DNA of 64,000 nt from Pseudomonas putida (GCF_026625125.1 NZ_CP113097.1:1674001-1738000); one strand, 5' to 3'. Counted from the first letter of the stretch, positions 35,295 to 46,427 are shown. Numbers and translations are program-made. Notes: generated by a model from the letters alone, not told the origin.

Positions 35295-38200
35295 TCAACC
35301 GTGATGAGGTTTGTGCTCATCGGCGGTTTCCAGCGCTGGCGTACCTGCAGTGGCCGCTTCCTGCGCAGCCTTGGCAGCCGCTTCGGCCTCGCGCTTGCGA
35401 CGACGCACTTCACGTGGGTCGTTAGGGGCGCGGCCGTTAGGCAGCATCACGGTGGCCGCTTCGGGCACTGCCGGGGTTTCCACCGGGGCAGGCTCGGCGA
35501 CCACAGGCGCTGCTTCGACTACGGTTGCTGCCGGCTCGACAGCCACTTCTGGCTGGGTTTGGGCGACAACGGCAGGCAGCTCGGCAGCCGGCGCTTGTTC
35601 AACGGCGACTTGGGCCTTCTCGGCTTCACCCGCTTCGATCACCGGAGCTTCGACAGGTGCCTCTACAGGTGCCTCTACAGGTGCCTCGGCAACCACTACC
35701 GGTTCGACCGCAGGCGCTTGTTCGACTACCGGCTCAGGGGCAACTTCAACCACAGGCGCGGCGTTGGCTTCGACTGCAACGACCGGCTCGCTGAGCGGCT
35801 GCTCGACCACCGGTGCAATGGCGATTTCCTCGGCCTTGGCGACGGCTTCGACCTGCTCGGCCGGCTGAGCCGCTTCGCTGTTGTCGGTGGCCGCAGTTTC
35901 GGCACTGGCGCGTTCAGCCTGCTGGTTGGCTTGCGCTTCGGCGCCAGCACTGATGTTGCTGCTGGCTACAGCGGCGGTGACGGCCAGGCCGGCAGCCAGT
36001 TCGGCACCCAGCTCGGTGGCCTGGTGCTGTTGTGGTTGCTCGTCGCTGCCTTCTTCATCGCTGCCTTCGATCAGCTCGCCATTGGCGTTGCGCTGACGTT
36101 CACGACGGTTGCTGCGGCGACGCTGGCCGCGGGAGCGGCGGCGCGGACGCTCGTCATCGGAGCCTTCCTGCTCGTCCTGTTGCAGCTCTTCGTTCGGCAG
36201 TTGCTCATCGGCGAGCTCTGCAGCCTTCTCGGCAGCCTGCTCGGCTTCACGTGGCTGGCGCTCTTCGCGTGGAGGGCGTGGCTGACGTTCTTCACGCGGT
36301 GCACGCTCTTCACGTGGTGCGCGCTCTTCACGAGGTGCACGTTCTTCACGTGGAGTGCGCTCTTCACGCGGTGCACGTTCTTCACGTGGAGCGCGCTCTT
36401 CACGCGGTGCACGTTCTTCGCGAGGCGCGCGTTCTTCGCGCGGTGCACGCTCTTCACGTGGCTGGCGTTCTTCACGAGCGGCCGGTGTTGCATCCAGCGG
36501 CTCACGCAGTTCGCGTACGCGCTCTTCGCGGTTGCCGCGGCGGTCTTCGCGTGGCTGACGAGGAGCGCGTTCTTCGCGCGGTGCACGCTCTTCACGCGGT
36601 GCACGTTCTTCCCGCGGTGCGCGCTCCTCACGTGGTTGGCGCTCTTCACGCGGGGCACGCTCGGCGCGCTCTTCACGCGGTTTGCGCTCTTCGTCACGGC
36701 GGCCGTTGCGGTTGCGGCTCTGCTGGCGGCCGTTGCGACGCTCCTCGTTACGCTGAGTGCGCTCGGGGGCAGGCTTCTCGGTGGTGACCACCGGGGCGGC
36801 GGCAGGCTCTTCCTTGCCGGCGAACAGGCTGACCAGCGACTTCACCAGGCCTTTGAACAGGCTTGGCTCCGGTACGCTGGCTGCCGCGGCGGCCGGTGCG
36901 GCAGGCTGCTGCTCTTCGACGACGCTCGGTACCGGCGCGTTGGCGCGGGCCGGTGCGGTCTTGACCGCTGCTTCCTGACGCACCAGGGTGCGCGTGGCGG
37001 TCGGCTGCGGTGCTTCTTCGGTTTCGGAGGCCGCGATTTCGTAGCTGGACTGGTTGTTCAGCACTTCCGGGTTGTCGTCGCGCAGGCGCTGGACTTCGAA
37101 GTGCGGGGTTTCCAGGTGGTCGTTCGGCAGAATGATGATGCGGGCACGGGTGCGCAGTTCGATCTTGGTGATCGAGTTGCGCTTCTCGTTGAGCAGGAAC
37201 GCGGCGACCGGGATCGGTACCTGGGCGCGTACTTCGGCAGTACGGTCCTTCAGGGCTTCTTCCTCGATCAGGCGCAGGATGGCCAGGGACAGCGATTCGA
37301 CATCGCGGATGATGCCGGTGCCGGAGCAGCGCGGGCAGACGATGCCGCTGCTTTCGCCCAGCGACGGGCGCAGGCGCTGACGGGACATTTCCAGCAGGCC
37401 GAAGCGCGAGATGCGGCCGACCTGCACGCGAGCGCGGTCAGCCTCGAGGGCTTCGCGTACACGTTCTTCGACGGCGCGCTGGTTTTTCGCCGGTGTCATG
37501 TCGATGAAGTCGATCACGATCAGGCCGCCGATGTCGCGCAGGCGCAGCTGGCGGGCGATTTCTTCGGCCGCTTCCAGGTTGGTCTGCAGCGCGGTTTCCT
37601 CGATGTCGCTGCCCTTGGTGGCGCGCGCCGAGTTGATGTCGATGGAAACCAGGGCCTCGGTCGGGTCGATCACGATCGAGCCGCCAGAGGGCAGGTCGAC
37701 GACGCGCTGGAAGGCGGTCTCGATCTGGCTTTCGATCTGGAAGCGGTTGAACAGCGGCACGCTGTCTTCGTACAGCTTGACCTTGCTGGCGTACTGCGGC
37801 ATCACCTGGCGGATGAAGGTCAGGGCTTCTTCCTGGGCATCGATGCTGTCGATCAGCACTTCGCCGATGTCCTGGCGCAGGTAGTCGCGGATGGCGCGGA
37901 TGATGACGTTGCTTTCCTGGTAGATCAGGAACGGTGCAGCGCGGTCCAGGGAGGCTTCCTTGATGGCGGTCCACAGCTGCAGCAGGTAGTCGAGGTCCCA
38001 CTGCATTTCTTCGCTGCTGCGGCCAAGGCCCGCGGTGCGCACGATCAGGCCCATGTCGCCTGGCACGGTCAGGCCGTTGAGGGCTTCACGCAGTTCGTTG
38101 CGCTCTTCGCCTTCGATGCGGCGGGAGATGCCGCCGGCACGGGGGTTGTTCGGCATCAGGACCAGGTAGCGGCCTGCCAGGCTGATGAAGGTGGTCAGGG

Positions 38201-38537
38201 CGGCGCCTTTGTTGCCGCGCTCTTCCTTCTCGACCTGGACGATGACTTCCTGGCCTTCGCTCAGGACGTCCTTGATGTTGACGCGGCCTTCAGGGGCTTT
38301 CTTGAAGTACTCGCGGGAGATTTCCTTCAGCGGCAGGAAGCCGTGACGTTCGGAGCCGAAGTCGACGAAGGCGGCTTCGAGGCTGGGCTCGATCCGGGTG
38401 ATCTTGCCTTTGTAGATGTTGGCCTTTTTCTGCTCACGCGCACCGGACTCGATGTCCAGGTCGTAGAGACGTTGGCCGTCCACCAGGGCTACACGCAACT
38501 CTTCGGGTTGAGTTGCGTTAATCAGCATTCTTTTCAT
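35295..38537 (-). CDS. rne: Ribonuclease E
   Basis: 1080-aa endoribonuclease, scaffold of the RNA degradosome and maturation enzyme for rRNA and t[21 protein letters not shown] is the canonical start (38537). An S1 domain lies at about 35-120, and the catalytic core has DIN in [15 protein letters not shown] and DFIDM. The Zn-link CPRC is near 400. After about residue 520 the disordered scaffold contains two blocks of APREER hexapeptide repeats (about 10 and 6 units), then Q/E-rich and A/V/P/E-rich stretches ending DEHKPHHG. It is divergent from rluC with a long leader. E. coli RNase E autoregulates through its 5' UTR; that is only a possibility here. Confidence 0.97.
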   Translation of the reverse strand: MKRMLINATQPEELRVALVDGQRLYDLDIESGAREQKKANIYKGKITRIEPSLEAAFVDFGSERHGFLPLKEISREYFKKAPEGRVNIKDVLSEGQEVIVQVEKEERGNKGAALTTFISLAGRYLVLMPNNPRAGGISRRIEGEERNELREALNGLTVPGDMGLIVRTAGLGRSSEEMQWDLDYLLQLWTAIKEASLDRAAPFLIYQESNVIIRAIRDYLRQDIGEVLIDSIDAQEEALTFIRQVMPQYASKVKLYEDSVPLFNRFQIESQIETAFQRVVDLPSGGSIVIDPTEALVSIDINSARATKGSDIEETALQTNLEAAEEIARQLRLRDIGGLIVIDFIDMTPAKNQRAVEERVREALEADRARVQVGRISRFGLLEMSRQRLRPSLGESSGIVCPRCSGTGIIRDVESLSLAILRLIEEEALKDRTAEVRAQVPIPVAAFLLNEKRNSITKIELRTRARIIILPNDHLETPHFEVQRLRDDNPEVLNNQSSYEIAASETEEAPQPTATRTLVRQEAAVKTAPARANAPVPSVVEEQQPAAPAAAAASVPEPSLFKGLVKSLVSLFAGKEEPAAAPVVTTEKPAPERTQRNEERRNGRQQSRNRNGRRDEERKPREERAERAPREERQPREERAPREERAPREERAPREERAPRQPREDRRGNREERVRELREPLDATPAAREERQPREERAPREERAPREERAPREERAPREERAPREERTPREERAPREERAPREERAPREERQPRPPREERQPREAEQAAEKAAELADEQLPNEELQQDEQEGSDDERPRRRSRGQRRRSNRRERQRNANGELIEGSDEEGSDEQPQQHQATELGAELAAGLAVTAAVASSNISAGAEAQANQQAERASAETAATDNSEAAQPAEQVEAVAKAEEIAIAPVVEQPLSEPVVAVEANAAPVVEVAPEPVVEQAPAVEPVVVAEAPVEAPVEAPVEAPVIEAGEAEKAQVAVEQAPAAELPAVVAQTQPEVAVEPAATVVEAAPVVAEPAPVETPAVPEAATVMLPNGRAPNDPREVRRRKREAEAAAKAAQEAATAGTPALETADEHKPHHG
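36286..36475. repeat. 18-bp tandem repeats in rne, block 1
   Basis: About ten 18-nt units code on the minus strand for APREER (with TPREER and QPREER variants). Synonymous variation between units (CGCGGTGCA, CGTGGAGCG and similar) shows the array is old enough to have drifted but is prone to unit gain and loss. The same repetitiveness keeps the opposite strand open over a long frame. Confidence 0.9.
36562..36690. repeat. 18-bp tandem repeats in rne, block 2
   Basis: A second, shorter and less regular block of the same unit, separated from block 1 by the [21 protein letters not shown] segment. It codes for (A/Q)PREER repeats in the RNase E scaffold. Confidence 0.8.
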
Positions 38538-39348
38538 GTTGTACCGTCGGTTTCCGGGCTGCCGGAAACGGCGTTCGGCACACACGACTTCTCATGGTCG
38601 GTGCCAAGGTGCGCAAAGGGTGGCCGGGCCACCCCCGTGTCGAGCAACGTTCGGCACCAGCCGGTTTCCCAGCCTGCCGTTGTCGCGACGACGCGTCCTG
38701 TTTGCTGCGGTGCCAAGAGGCCCCTGCGGTATCTGCAGAGATATCCGAATCGATATCCGAATCAACCCAGCAGGCCTCGTGCACTCAGTCAGGAGGAGGA
38801 ATCAACCGTCAGCCGTGGACGCCCATGGGGCATCTGTTCAGGACCTTATCCGCTCGCCGGCCATGCATTGGGCCGGTGGCCGGACGCGGTGCTACACGGT
38901 CCGAGGGCTGTGCATCTCCACCCTGCACGTATCCCTGATAATTCGGGTGCTGCCGCGCGCTGAATCCGCAACGGGTTGCATTTTTCGCCAGCGCAATTTC
39001 CGCGCTGACGCCATTCATGTCCAAGGCAGGTATTTCCGAAGCATTCGCCGTGCGTTGCGTGCAAGCGTCGGGGCGGGCAGAGGTGCAGCGAAAAGAAGCG
39101 GGTAAGCAGGTGAAACACCGCACTTGTCGTTTTTTTTCGGTCTTCTCTACACAGCGCTGGTGGCGATTCCAGGCAATTCGGTAAACTGGCGAAAACCCCG
39201 TAGGACGGCCTCGCGTCCTGCAGAATTGCGTTGGTCAGGGACCGGCTAAGGGCCTGGTGCCGCTGGCCTACCGCTTTTGGCGGCGTTCGCGACTATAGCA
39301 GTAATGATTAAGTGCTTCAATTCCATAAAAAATTGTTATGATCCCTCG
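38538..39348. other. Long rne-rluC intergenic/leader region
   Basis: An 811-nt stretch between two divergent genes. No open frame in it has protein character. Visible structure includes a tandem ATATCCGAATC repeat around 38751-38770, a GGACG/CGTCC hairpin near 39210, and GGTG-AAA-CACC followed by an eight-T run near 39131. It probably holds the promoters of both genes and a long rne 5' UTR. A small RNA cannot be excluded. Confidence 0.6.
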
Positions 39349-40305
39349 ATGACGACCAATACCCCTCCGACTTCCGGCGTTCAGCTGATCGAAGTCGCGC
39401 CGGAGCTTGCCGGCCAACGTATCGACAATTTCCTCATCACCGCGCTCAAGGGCGTGCCCAGGACGCTGGTCTACCGCATCCTGCGCAAAGGCGAGGTCCG
39501 GGTCAACAAGGGCCGTGTCAAGCCTGAGTACAAGATCCAGGCCGGTGACATCGTCCGTGTACCGCCCGTGCGCCTGCCTGAGCGTGACGAGCCGGCCCCG
39601 GTTGCCCAGGGCCTGCTGCAGCGCCTGGAGGCCGCCATCGTCTACGAAGACAAGGCGCTGATCGTGATGAACAAGCCGGCCGGTATCGCCGTGCATGGTG
39701 GCAGTGGCCTGAGCTTTGGGGTGATCGAGGCGCTGCGCCAGCTGCGTCCGGATGCCAAGGAGCTGGAGCTTGTGCACCGCCTGGACCGCGACACCTCTGG
39801 CCTGCTGATGATCGCCAAGAAGCGCAGCATGCTGCGCCACCTGCATGCCGCATTGCGCGGTGATGGGGTCGACAAGCGCTACATGGCGCTGGTGCGTGGC
39901 CACTGGCCTACCTCGAAGAAGCAGGTCAATGCCCCGTTGCTCAAGAGCAACCTGCGTTCGGGCGAGCGTATGGTCGAGGTGAACGACGAGGGCAAAGAGG
40001 CGCTCACCCTGTTCCGTGTGCTTCGCCGTTTCGGCGAGTTCGCCACCATTGTCGAGGCTCGCCCTATCACCGGGCGTACCCATCAGATTCGCGTGCATAC
40101 GCTGCACGCCGGCCACATGATCGCCGGTGACAGCAAGTATGGCGACGAGGACTTCAGCCGCGAGATTCGTGACCTGGGCGGCAAGCGGCTGTTCCTGCAT
40201 GCCTATGCCCTCACCGTGCCGCTGCCTGATGGTGGCGAGCTCAAGCTCGAGGCGCCGGTGGACGAAGTCTGGGCGAAAACCGTAGAGCGTCTGGGGGCGT
40301 CCTGA
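39349..40305 (+). CDS. rluC: 23S rRNA pseudouridine(955/2504/2580) synthase
   Basis: 318 aa, start [16 protein letters not shown] at 39349. An N-terminal S4 RNA-binding domain ([20 protein letters not shown]) precedes the RluA-family catalytic domain with the nucleophilic aspartate in [12 protein letters not shown] (near residue 145). Modifies 23S rRNA. A TATGAT lies only 6 nt before the ATG, too close for a leadered start. The HAD phosphatase gene follows after 3 nt. Confidence 0.94.
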   Translation: MTTNTPPTSGVQLIEVAPELAGQRIDNFLITALKGVPRTLVYRILRKGEVRVNKGRVKPEYKIQAGDIVRVPPVRLPERDEPAPVAQGLLQRLEAAIVYEDKALIVMNKPAGIAVHGGSGLSFGVIEALRQLRPDAKELELVHRLDRDTSGLLMIAKKRSMLRHLHAALRGDGVDKRYMALVRGHWPTSKKQVNAPLLKSNLRSGERMVEVNDEGKEALTLFRVLRRFGEFATIVEARPITGRTHQIRVHTLHAGHMIAGDSKYGDEDFSREIRDLGGKRLFLHAYALTVPLPDGGELKLEAPVDEVWAKTVERLGAS

Positions 40306-40308
40306 TTC

Positions 40309-40989
40309 ATGAAGAAGTCTTACGAGTTGCTGATCTTCGACTGGGACGGCACCTTGGCCGACTCGATCGGGCGGATCGTCGAGTCGATGAATGCCGCTGC
40401 CGAGCGTGCCGGTGAGGCGCCAAGCCCGGAGGAGGCTGTCAAGGGCATCATCGGCCTGGCGCTTGGTGAGGCCATTTCCACCCTCTACCCGCACCTCGAT
40501 CCTGTGCAGGTCGAAACCTTCCGTCAGCACTATGCCGACATTTATACGGCGCTTGATCAGCAGCCTTCGCCGTTGTTCGAGGGGGTGGTCGAGTCGCTGG
40601 AGGCCTTCCGGGCCGAGGGTTATCGCCTGGCGGTGGCCACTGGCAAGGCGCGCCGTGGTCTGGACCGGGTGCTCAGGGCCAATGGCTGGGAGCGGTTTTT
40701 CGACATCACGCGTGCTGCTGATGAGACCCGCGGCAAGCCCCATCCGCTGATGCTCGAGGAAATTCTGGGCCATTGCGGTGTCCAACCTGGGCAGGCGCTG
40801 ATGGTCGGAGATTCGGCATTCGATCTGCTGATGGCGAAAAACGCCGGTATGCATTCGGCGGCCGTGGGCTATGGTGCCATGTCGCTGCAGGCTTTGGCCG
40901 AGTTTGGTCCGCAGGTGTGCATCGATCATTTTTCCCAGTTGCGCGAGTGGCTGGCAGGTTCTGCGCAAATCCAATTCCAAGGTAGGTGA
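40309..40989 (+). CDS. HAD-family hydrolase (phosphoglycolate phosphatase-like)
   Basis: 226 aa. HAD motif I is FDWDGTLADS (residues 9-18), motif II T in VATGKARRGL, and motifs III/IV in KPHPLMLEEIL and MVGDSAFDLLMA. The cap is alpha-helical (HAD-IA). Cytoplasmic; the phosphoester substrate is not deducible. It sits between rluC and sppA as PA2974 does in P. aeruginosa. Confidence 0.92.
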   Translation: MKKSYELLIFDWDGTLADSIGRIVESMNAAAERAGEAPSPEEAVKGIIGLALGEAISTLYPHLDPVQVETFRQHYADIYTALDQQPSPLFEGVVESLEAFRAEGYRLAVATGKARRGLDRVLRANGWERFFDITRAADETRGKPHPLMLEEILGHCGVQPGQALMVGDSAFDLLMAKNAGMHSAAVGYGAMSLQALAEFGPQVCIDHFSQLREWLAGSAQIQFQGR

Positions 40990-40991
40990 GC

Positions 40992-42017
40992 ATGGTTGAC
41001 GAGTGGAAAGCACCGGGTTCCGAGACGGAAGAAGAGCGCCTTGCGCGCGAAGACCGTGAAGAGGATGAGCGCGTAGAGCGCAAGAGCTGGAAGCTGCTGG
41101 AAAAGACCGTGCTGGCCAGTGTCCAGGAGCAGCGCAGGGCGCGTCGCTGGGGGATCTTCTTCAAGCTGCTGACGTTCGTGTACCTCTTCGGTGTATTGGC
41201 CCTGTTCCTGCCTTGGACGGATATGGACAAGGCTGCCTCGCGCGGCACCAACCATACCGCGTTGGTGGAGGTGCGCGGCGTGATCGCGGATCAGGAGGCG
41301 GCCAGTGCCGACAACCTCGTCAAGAGCCTGCGCGAAGCCTTCAAGGACCCAAAGACCAAAGCCGTGATCATGCGGATCAACAGCCCGGGCGGCAGTCCGG
41401 TGCAGGCAGGTTATGTCTATGACGAGATCCGTCGCCTGCGCGGTGAGTATCCGGATATCAAGTTGTACGCGGTGATCGCCGACCTGGGTGCGTCCGGTGC
41501 CTATTACATCGCCAGTGCGGCGGACGAGATCTATGCCGACAAGGCCAGCCTGGTGGGTTCCATCGGTGTGACGGCGGCCGGTTACGGGTTTGTAGGTTCG
41601 ATGGAGAAACTGGGCGTCGAGCGGCGTACCTACACGGCCGGTGAGCACAAGGCGTTCCTGGACCCGTTTTCGCCGGAAAAGCCTGAAGAGCGGGCGTTCT
41701 GGCAGGGTGTGCTGAACACTACTCACCAGCAGTTCATCGCCATGGTCAAACAGGGGCGCGGCGATCGCTTGAAAGACAAGGAGCACCCGGAGCTGTTCAG
41801 TGGCCTGGTGTGGTCGGGTGAGCAGGCCAAGGCGCTGGGGCTCGTCGACGGTCTGGGCAGTGCGAGCTATGTGGCCCGTGAGATCGTGGGTGAGAAAGAG
41901 TTGGTCGATTTCACCGTCGAGGAGTCGCCGTTCGATCGCTTCTCCAAGCGCCTCGGTGCCAGCATGGCCGAGAAGTTAGCCCTGTACATGGGCTTCCAGG
42001 GGCCTGCTCTGCGCTGA
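40992..42017 (+). CDS. sppA: SppA-type signal peptide peptidase, S49 family
   Basis: 341 aa, start at ATG 40992 preceded by AAGG (an overlapping GTG at 40986 is less likely). A charged cytoplasmic N-terminus is followed by one transmembrane helix (about residues 50-72, ending LPW) and the S49 protease domain. The catalytic serine is in LGASGAYYIAS and the lysine in DKASLVGSIGV. Degrades released signal peptides in the membrane. It is the short (36-kDa type) form, half the length of E. coli SppA. Confidence 0.92.
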   Translation: MVDEWKAPGSETEEERLAREDREEDERVERKSWKLLEKTVLASVQEQRRARRWGIFFKLLTFVYLFGVLALFLPWTDMDKAASRGTNHTALVEVRGVIADQEAASADNLVKSLREAFKDPKTKAVIMRINSPGGSPVQAGYVYDEIRRLRGEYPDIKLYAVIADLGASGAYYIASAADEIYADKASLVGSIGVTAAGYGFVGSMEKLGVERRTYTAGEHKAFLDPFSPEKPEERAFWQGVLNTTHQQFIAMVKQGRGDRLKDKEHPELFSGLVWSGEQAKALGLVDGLGSASYVAREIVGEKELVDFTVEESPFDRFSKRLGASMAEKLALYMGFQGPALR

Positions 42018-42040
42018 GGGCAGGGCGGCCCCTGGCGGTC

Positions 42041-42619
42041 TCATGGTACTGCCACGCCTTCTTTGCTCAGCATGTCCACCAGCCGAATCAACGGTAGGCC
42101 GATCAGGCTGGTGGCGTCGCTCCCGTGGGTGCTCTGGAACAGGCTCACGCCCAGCCCTTCTGCCTTGAAGCTGCCCGCGCAATCCAAGGGCTGCTCGGCC
42201 GTCACATAGCGCTCCACGCGCGCCCGATCCAGTTCCCGCAGGGTCACGGTAAACGGTACGCAATCGACCTGGCATTGCCCTGTGGCGGTGTTCAGCAGCG
42301 CCACCCCGGTCAGGAAGGTGACGTGCTGCCCGCTGGCCGCAAGCAGCTGTTCGCAGGCCCGCTCGAAACTGTGCGGCTTGCCCAGGATCTGCTCGCCGAG
42401 TACCGCAACCTGGTCAGAGCCGATGATCAGGTGTTGCTGGTGGCTGCCGGCGAGTGCCTCGGCCTTCTGCCTGGCCAGGCGTCGCACCAGGTCCGTGGCA
42501 GGTTCGTCAGCGAGCGGTCGCTCGTCCAGGTCAGGGCTCGCCCACGTGAAGGGCAGGCCCAGGCGCGCGAGCAGTTCGCGCCGGTAAGGGGAGCTGGAAG
42601 CCAGCAACAAAGGCAGCAT
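42041..42619 (-). CDS. maf: Maf/YceF-type nucleotide pyrophosphatase
   Basis: 192 aa, start MLPLLLASSSPYRRELLARL with the Maf signature SSSPYRRELL. The catalytic base region is IIGSDQVAVL, and STHGSDATSLIGLP lies near the C-terminus. YceF-type Maf proteins hydrolyse 7-methyl-GTP and guard against modified nucleotides. It is divergent from yceD, the same arrangement as yceF-yceD in E. coli. Confidence 0.93.
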   Translation of the reverse strand: MLPLLLASSSPYRRELLARLGLPFTWASPDLDERPLADEPATDLVRRLARQKAEALAGSHQQHLIIGSDQVAVLGEQILGKPHSFERACEQLLAASGQHVTFLTGVALLNTATGQCQVDCVPFTVTLRELDRARVERYVTAEQPLDCAGSFKAEGLGVSLFQSTHGSDATSLIGLPLIRLVDMLSKEGVAVP

Positions 42620-42677
42620 GGTAGACTCCTGATCAGTTGATCCCGATTCTAACATGCAACATGCCGCCGAATTTCCT

Positions 42678-42706
42678 TTGACAGGTGCAGGGGGCATCCC
42701 TAGAAT
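42678..42706 (+). promoter_or_regulatory. Consensus sigma-70 promoter of yceD-rpmF
   Basis: TTGACA at 42678-42683, a 17-bp spacer, and TAGAAT at 42701-42706. The predicted transcription start (about 42712-42714) is only 2-4 nt before the yceD ATG at 42716, so the message would be essentially leaderless. Confidence 0.75.
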
Positions 42707-42715
42707 GCTGCGCCT

Positions 42716-43243
42716 ATGTTGAATGACCCGATTCCACCTCACGTTGACCCGCGCAAATTAGCCGATCGTGGCGTAACCCTTAACGGTTCGCTGCAACTCG
42801 CTGATTTGGAAAGACTCTGCGACCCGCTTTCCGACAATGTCGGTACGGTGCAGGCGAAGTTCGATTTTGAACGAGATGAACAGCACGTAGTGGTTATCCA
42901 CAGCGAGCTGGATGTCGAAGTCAAAATGGTTTGCCAGCGTTGTCTTGAGCTGGTCACCCTGCCGATTCACAGCGAATGTACTTACGCTGTGGTGAAGGAG
43001 GGTGCGAATACCCAGTCGTTGCCGAAAGGCTATGACGTGCTGGAACTGGGCGAAGATCCTTTGGATCTGCAGGCCTTGATCGAGGAGGAGCTTCTGCTCG
43101 CCTTGCCCATCGTGCCTGCTCATCATCCGGAAGAATGCCAGCAGCCGGCGGGCGCAGACGAGCCCGAATCGAGCAAGGACGAGGTATCGCGGTCCAACCC
43201 GTTCAGTGTTTTGGCGCAGTTAAAGCGTGACCCAAACGTTTAG
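42716..43243 (+). CDS. yceD: YceD, large-subunit rRNA accumulation protein (DUF177)
   Basis: 175 aa. Two cysteines in CQRCLELVTL (near residue 76) and LDLQALIEEELLLALPIVP near 120 are typical of DUF177. Acts in 23S rRNA/50S accumulation and is co-expressed with rpmF in most bacteria. The family N-terminus (MLNDPIPPHVDPRKLADRG) supports the start at 42716, which lies almost directly on the predicted transcription start. rpmF follows after 13 nt. Confidence 0.93.
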   Translation: MLNDPIPPHVDPRKLADRGVTLNGSLQLADLERLCDPLSDNVGTVQAKFDFERDEQHVVVIHSELDVEVKMVCQRCLELVTLPIHSECTYAVVKEGANTQSLPKGYDVLELGEDPLDLQALIEEELLLALPIVPAHHPEECQQPAGADEPESSKDEVSRSNPFSVLAQLKRDPNV

Positions 43244-43256
43244 GAGTTAATCAATT

Positions 43257-43439
43257 ATGGCTGTTCAGCAGAACAAAAAATCCCGCTCTGCCCGTGACAT
43301 GCGCCGTTCGCACGACGCTCTGTCGGAAAACGCGCTGTCGGTAGAGAAAACCACCGGTGAAGTACACCTGCGTCACCACGTATCGCCAGAAGGCGTATAC
43401 CGTGGTCGTAAAGTGATCGACAAGGGCGCTGACGAGTAA
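43257..43439 (+). CDS. rpmF: 50S ribosomal protein L32
   Basis: 60 aa, [20 protein letters not shown], the highly conserved start of bL32, ending GADE. AGGAG precedes it. It carries no zinc-binding cysteine pair (the C-minus form). Lies between yceD and plsX as in most gammaproteobacteria. Confidence 0.97.
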
Positions 43440-43442
43440 TCC

Positions 43443-44453
43443 TTGTCTGCTCAGGTCATCGCGATCGACGCAATGGGCGGGGACTTCGGTCCCCGCAGCA
43501 TTGTCCAGGCTAGCATTGCCTGCCTTTCGGCTACCCCCTCGCTGCACTTGACCCTCGTCGGTCAACCCTCCCTCCTAGAAGATCTTGTCACTGGCCTTGC
43601 GGCTGCGGATCGCGCGCGCCTGCAGATTGTCGCTGCCAGTGAGGTGATCGGTATGGACGAGCGGCCATCCCAGGCGTTGCGCGGCAAGCCGGATTCGTCG
43701 ATGCGCATCGCCCTCGAACGGGTGCGTGATGGCAAGGCCCAGGCCTGCGTCAGTGCCGGCAATACTGGCGCGCTGATGGCGCTGTCGCGCATGGTGCTCA
43801 AGACGCTGCCGGGTATCGACCGGCCGGCCATGGTTGCGGCTATCCCGACCCAGGCCGGCTACTGTCAGCTGCTCGATCTGGGTGCCAACGTCGACTGCAG
43901 TGCCGAGAACCTCTACCAGTTTGCCGTAATGGGCTCGGTGGCCGCGCAGGCCTTGGGTGTGCAGCGCCCGCGCGTGGCACTGTTGAACATCGGTACCGAG
44001 GACATCAAGGGCAATCAGCAGGTCAAGCTGGCTGCCACGTTGTTGCAGAACGCACGCGGCCTGAATTATGTCGGCTTCGTCGAGGGTGATGGCCTTTATC
44101 GCGGGGAGGCGGATGTGGTGGTGTGCGACGGCTTTGTCGGCAATATCCTGCTCAAATCCAGCGAGGGCCTGGCGACGATGATCGCTGCGCGCATCGAAAA
44201 GCTGTTCAAGGGTGGCCCGTTGTCGCGTGTTGCCGGGGCCGTCGCGATGCCGCTGCTCAAGCGTCTGCAGGCCGACCTGGCGCCGGCGCGGCACAATGGG
44301 GCAAGTTTTCTGGGGCTGCAGGGTATCGTCATCAAGAGCCATGGCTCGGCTGGCGTGCAGGGCTTTCAAAGCGCCATCCAGCGTGCCTTGATCGAGATTC
44401 AGGAAAACCTGCCGCAGCGCCTGCACGGGCGCCTCGAAGACCTCTTGCCTTAG
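43443..44453 (+). CDS. plsX: Phosphate acyltransferase PlsX
   Basis: 336 aa. Converts acyl-ACP to acyl-phosphate for phospholipid synthesis, a peripheral inner-membrane enzyme. N-terminal [22 protein letters not shown] near 103, and [14 protein letters not shown] near the end. The start codon is TTG at 43443, 3 nt after the rpmF stop. No better ATG exists before the conserved AMGGD, so initiation probably depends on coupling. fabD follows after 127 nt and fabH is not present between them. Confidence 0.95.
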   Translation: MSAQVIAIDAMGGDFGPRSIVQASIACLSATPSLHLTLVGQPSLLEDLVTGLAAADRARLQIVAASEVIGMDERPSQALRGKPDSSMRIALERVRDGKAQACVSAGNTGALMALSRMVLKTLPGIDRPAMVAAIPTQAGYCQLLDLGANVDCSAENLYQFAVMGSVAAQALGVQRPRVALLNIGTEDIKGNQQVKLAATLLQNARGLNYVGFVEGDGLYRGEADVVVCDGFVGNILLKSSEGLATMIAARIEKLFKGGPLSRVAGAVAMPLLKRLQADLAPARHNGASFLGLQGIVIKSHGSAGVQGFQSAIQRALIEIQENLPQRLHGRLEDLLP

Positions 44454-44580
44454 GCATTTCGCCGATGAAGTGCTTAAATGTGACCGCTTGGTCCGCGTTT
44501 CCATCCAAGTTTTCAGTTTCCGCGTCTAGCCTTGGGCTCGGCGCACCCTATCCGACGACAAGATCATAAGGGCTTGTTCA

Positions 44581-45519
<939 letters not shown>

Positions 45520-45535
45520 ATTTGGAGAAGCTTGC

Positions 45536-46276
45536 ATGAGCCTGCAAGGTAAAGTTGCACTGGTTACCGGCGCCAGCCGGGGTATCGGCCAGGCCATCGC
45601 CCTCGAGCTGGGCCGCCAGGGCGCGACCGTGATCGGTACCGCCACTTCGGCTTCCGGTGCCGAGCGCATCGCTGCCACCCTCAAAGAGCACGGTATCACC
45701 GGTACCGGCATGGAGCTGAACGTCACCAGCGCCGAGTCCGTGGACGCGGTGCTGGGTGCTATCGGCGAGCAGTTCGGTGCCCCGGCCATTCTTGTCAACA
45801 ACGCGGGCATCACCCGCGACAACCTCATGCTGCGCATGAAGGACGACGAGTGGTTCGACGTGATCGACACCAACCTCAACAGCCTCTACCGTTTGTCCAA
45901 GGGCGTGCTGCGTGGCATGACCAAGGCGCGTTGGGGTCGTATCATCAGCATCGGCTCGGTCGTCGGTGCCATGGGCAACGCTGGCCAGGCCAACTATGCG
46001 GCCGCCAAGGCCGGCCTCGAAGGCTTCAGCCGCGCCCTGGCGCGTGAAGTCGGCTCGCGCGGTATCACCGTCAACTCGGTGACCCCAGGCTTCATCGATA
46101 CCGACATGACCCGCGAACTGCCAGAAGCGCAGCGCGAAGCCCTGCAGACCCAGATTCCGCTGGGCCGCCTGGGCCAGGCCGAGGAAATCGCCAAGGTGGT
46201 TTCCTTCCTGGCATCCGACGGCGCAGCCTATGTCACCGGCGCTACCGTGCCGGTGAATGGCGGGATGTACATGTAA
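45536..46276 (+). CDS. fabG: 3-oxoacyl-ACP reductase
   Basis: 246 aa, SDR family. NADPH-binding TGASRGIG (11-18), NNAG (88-91), catalytic Ser141, Tyr154 and Lys158 (YAAAK). Reduces 3-ketoacyl-ACP. The start MSLQGKVALV at 45536 follows TTTGGAGAAGC. The usual C-terminal VNGGMYM confirms an intact end. Confidence 0.97.
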   Translation: MSLQGKVALVTGASRGIGQAIALELGRQGATVIGTATSASGAERIAATLKEHGITGTGMELNVTSAESVDAVLGAIGEQFGAPAILVNNAGITRDNLMLRMKDDEWFDVIDTNLNSLYRLSKGVLRGMTKARWGRIISIGSVVGAMGNAGQANYAAAKAGLEGFSRALAREVGSRGITVNSVTPGFIDTDMTRELPEAQREALQTQIPLGRLGQAEEIAKVVSFLASDGAAYVTGATVPVNGGMYM

Positions 46277-46419
46277 CACTGCAACTCAATGTGACGGATT
46301 GCTAAAAAAAAGAGTCATACTCCCAGCCTAAAATCCGTTATAAAGCTGCAACCAGATTCCAGGCAGTGGGTTCGGTGACTGAGCGACAGTGCGTTGCGCT
46401 TGAAAAGCGAACGCCTTTC

Positions 46420-46427
46420 TATAAAAT
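46420..46427 (+). promoter_or_regulatory. Likely -10 element upstream of acpP
   Basis: TATAAAAT stands 52 nt before the acpP start in a 202-nt spacer. The matching -35 is poor (TTGAAA at 46400 with a 14-nt spacer, or TTGCGC at 46394 with 20). A separate promoter for acpP is expected because ACP is made in large excess. The rest of 46277-46478 holds a second TATAAA near 46339 and an A-run. Confidence 0.45.

Noticed and set aside
35301..38963. 1220-codon open frame opposite rne
   Set aside because: Composition is repetitive F/R/L/A-rich, it is fully antisense to RNase E, and it exists because the 18-bp repeats avoid stops on both strands.
39268..41013. 581-codon minus-strand frame opposite rluC and the HAD gene
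   Set aside because: Spans two well-supported plus-strand genes and shows no family motif.
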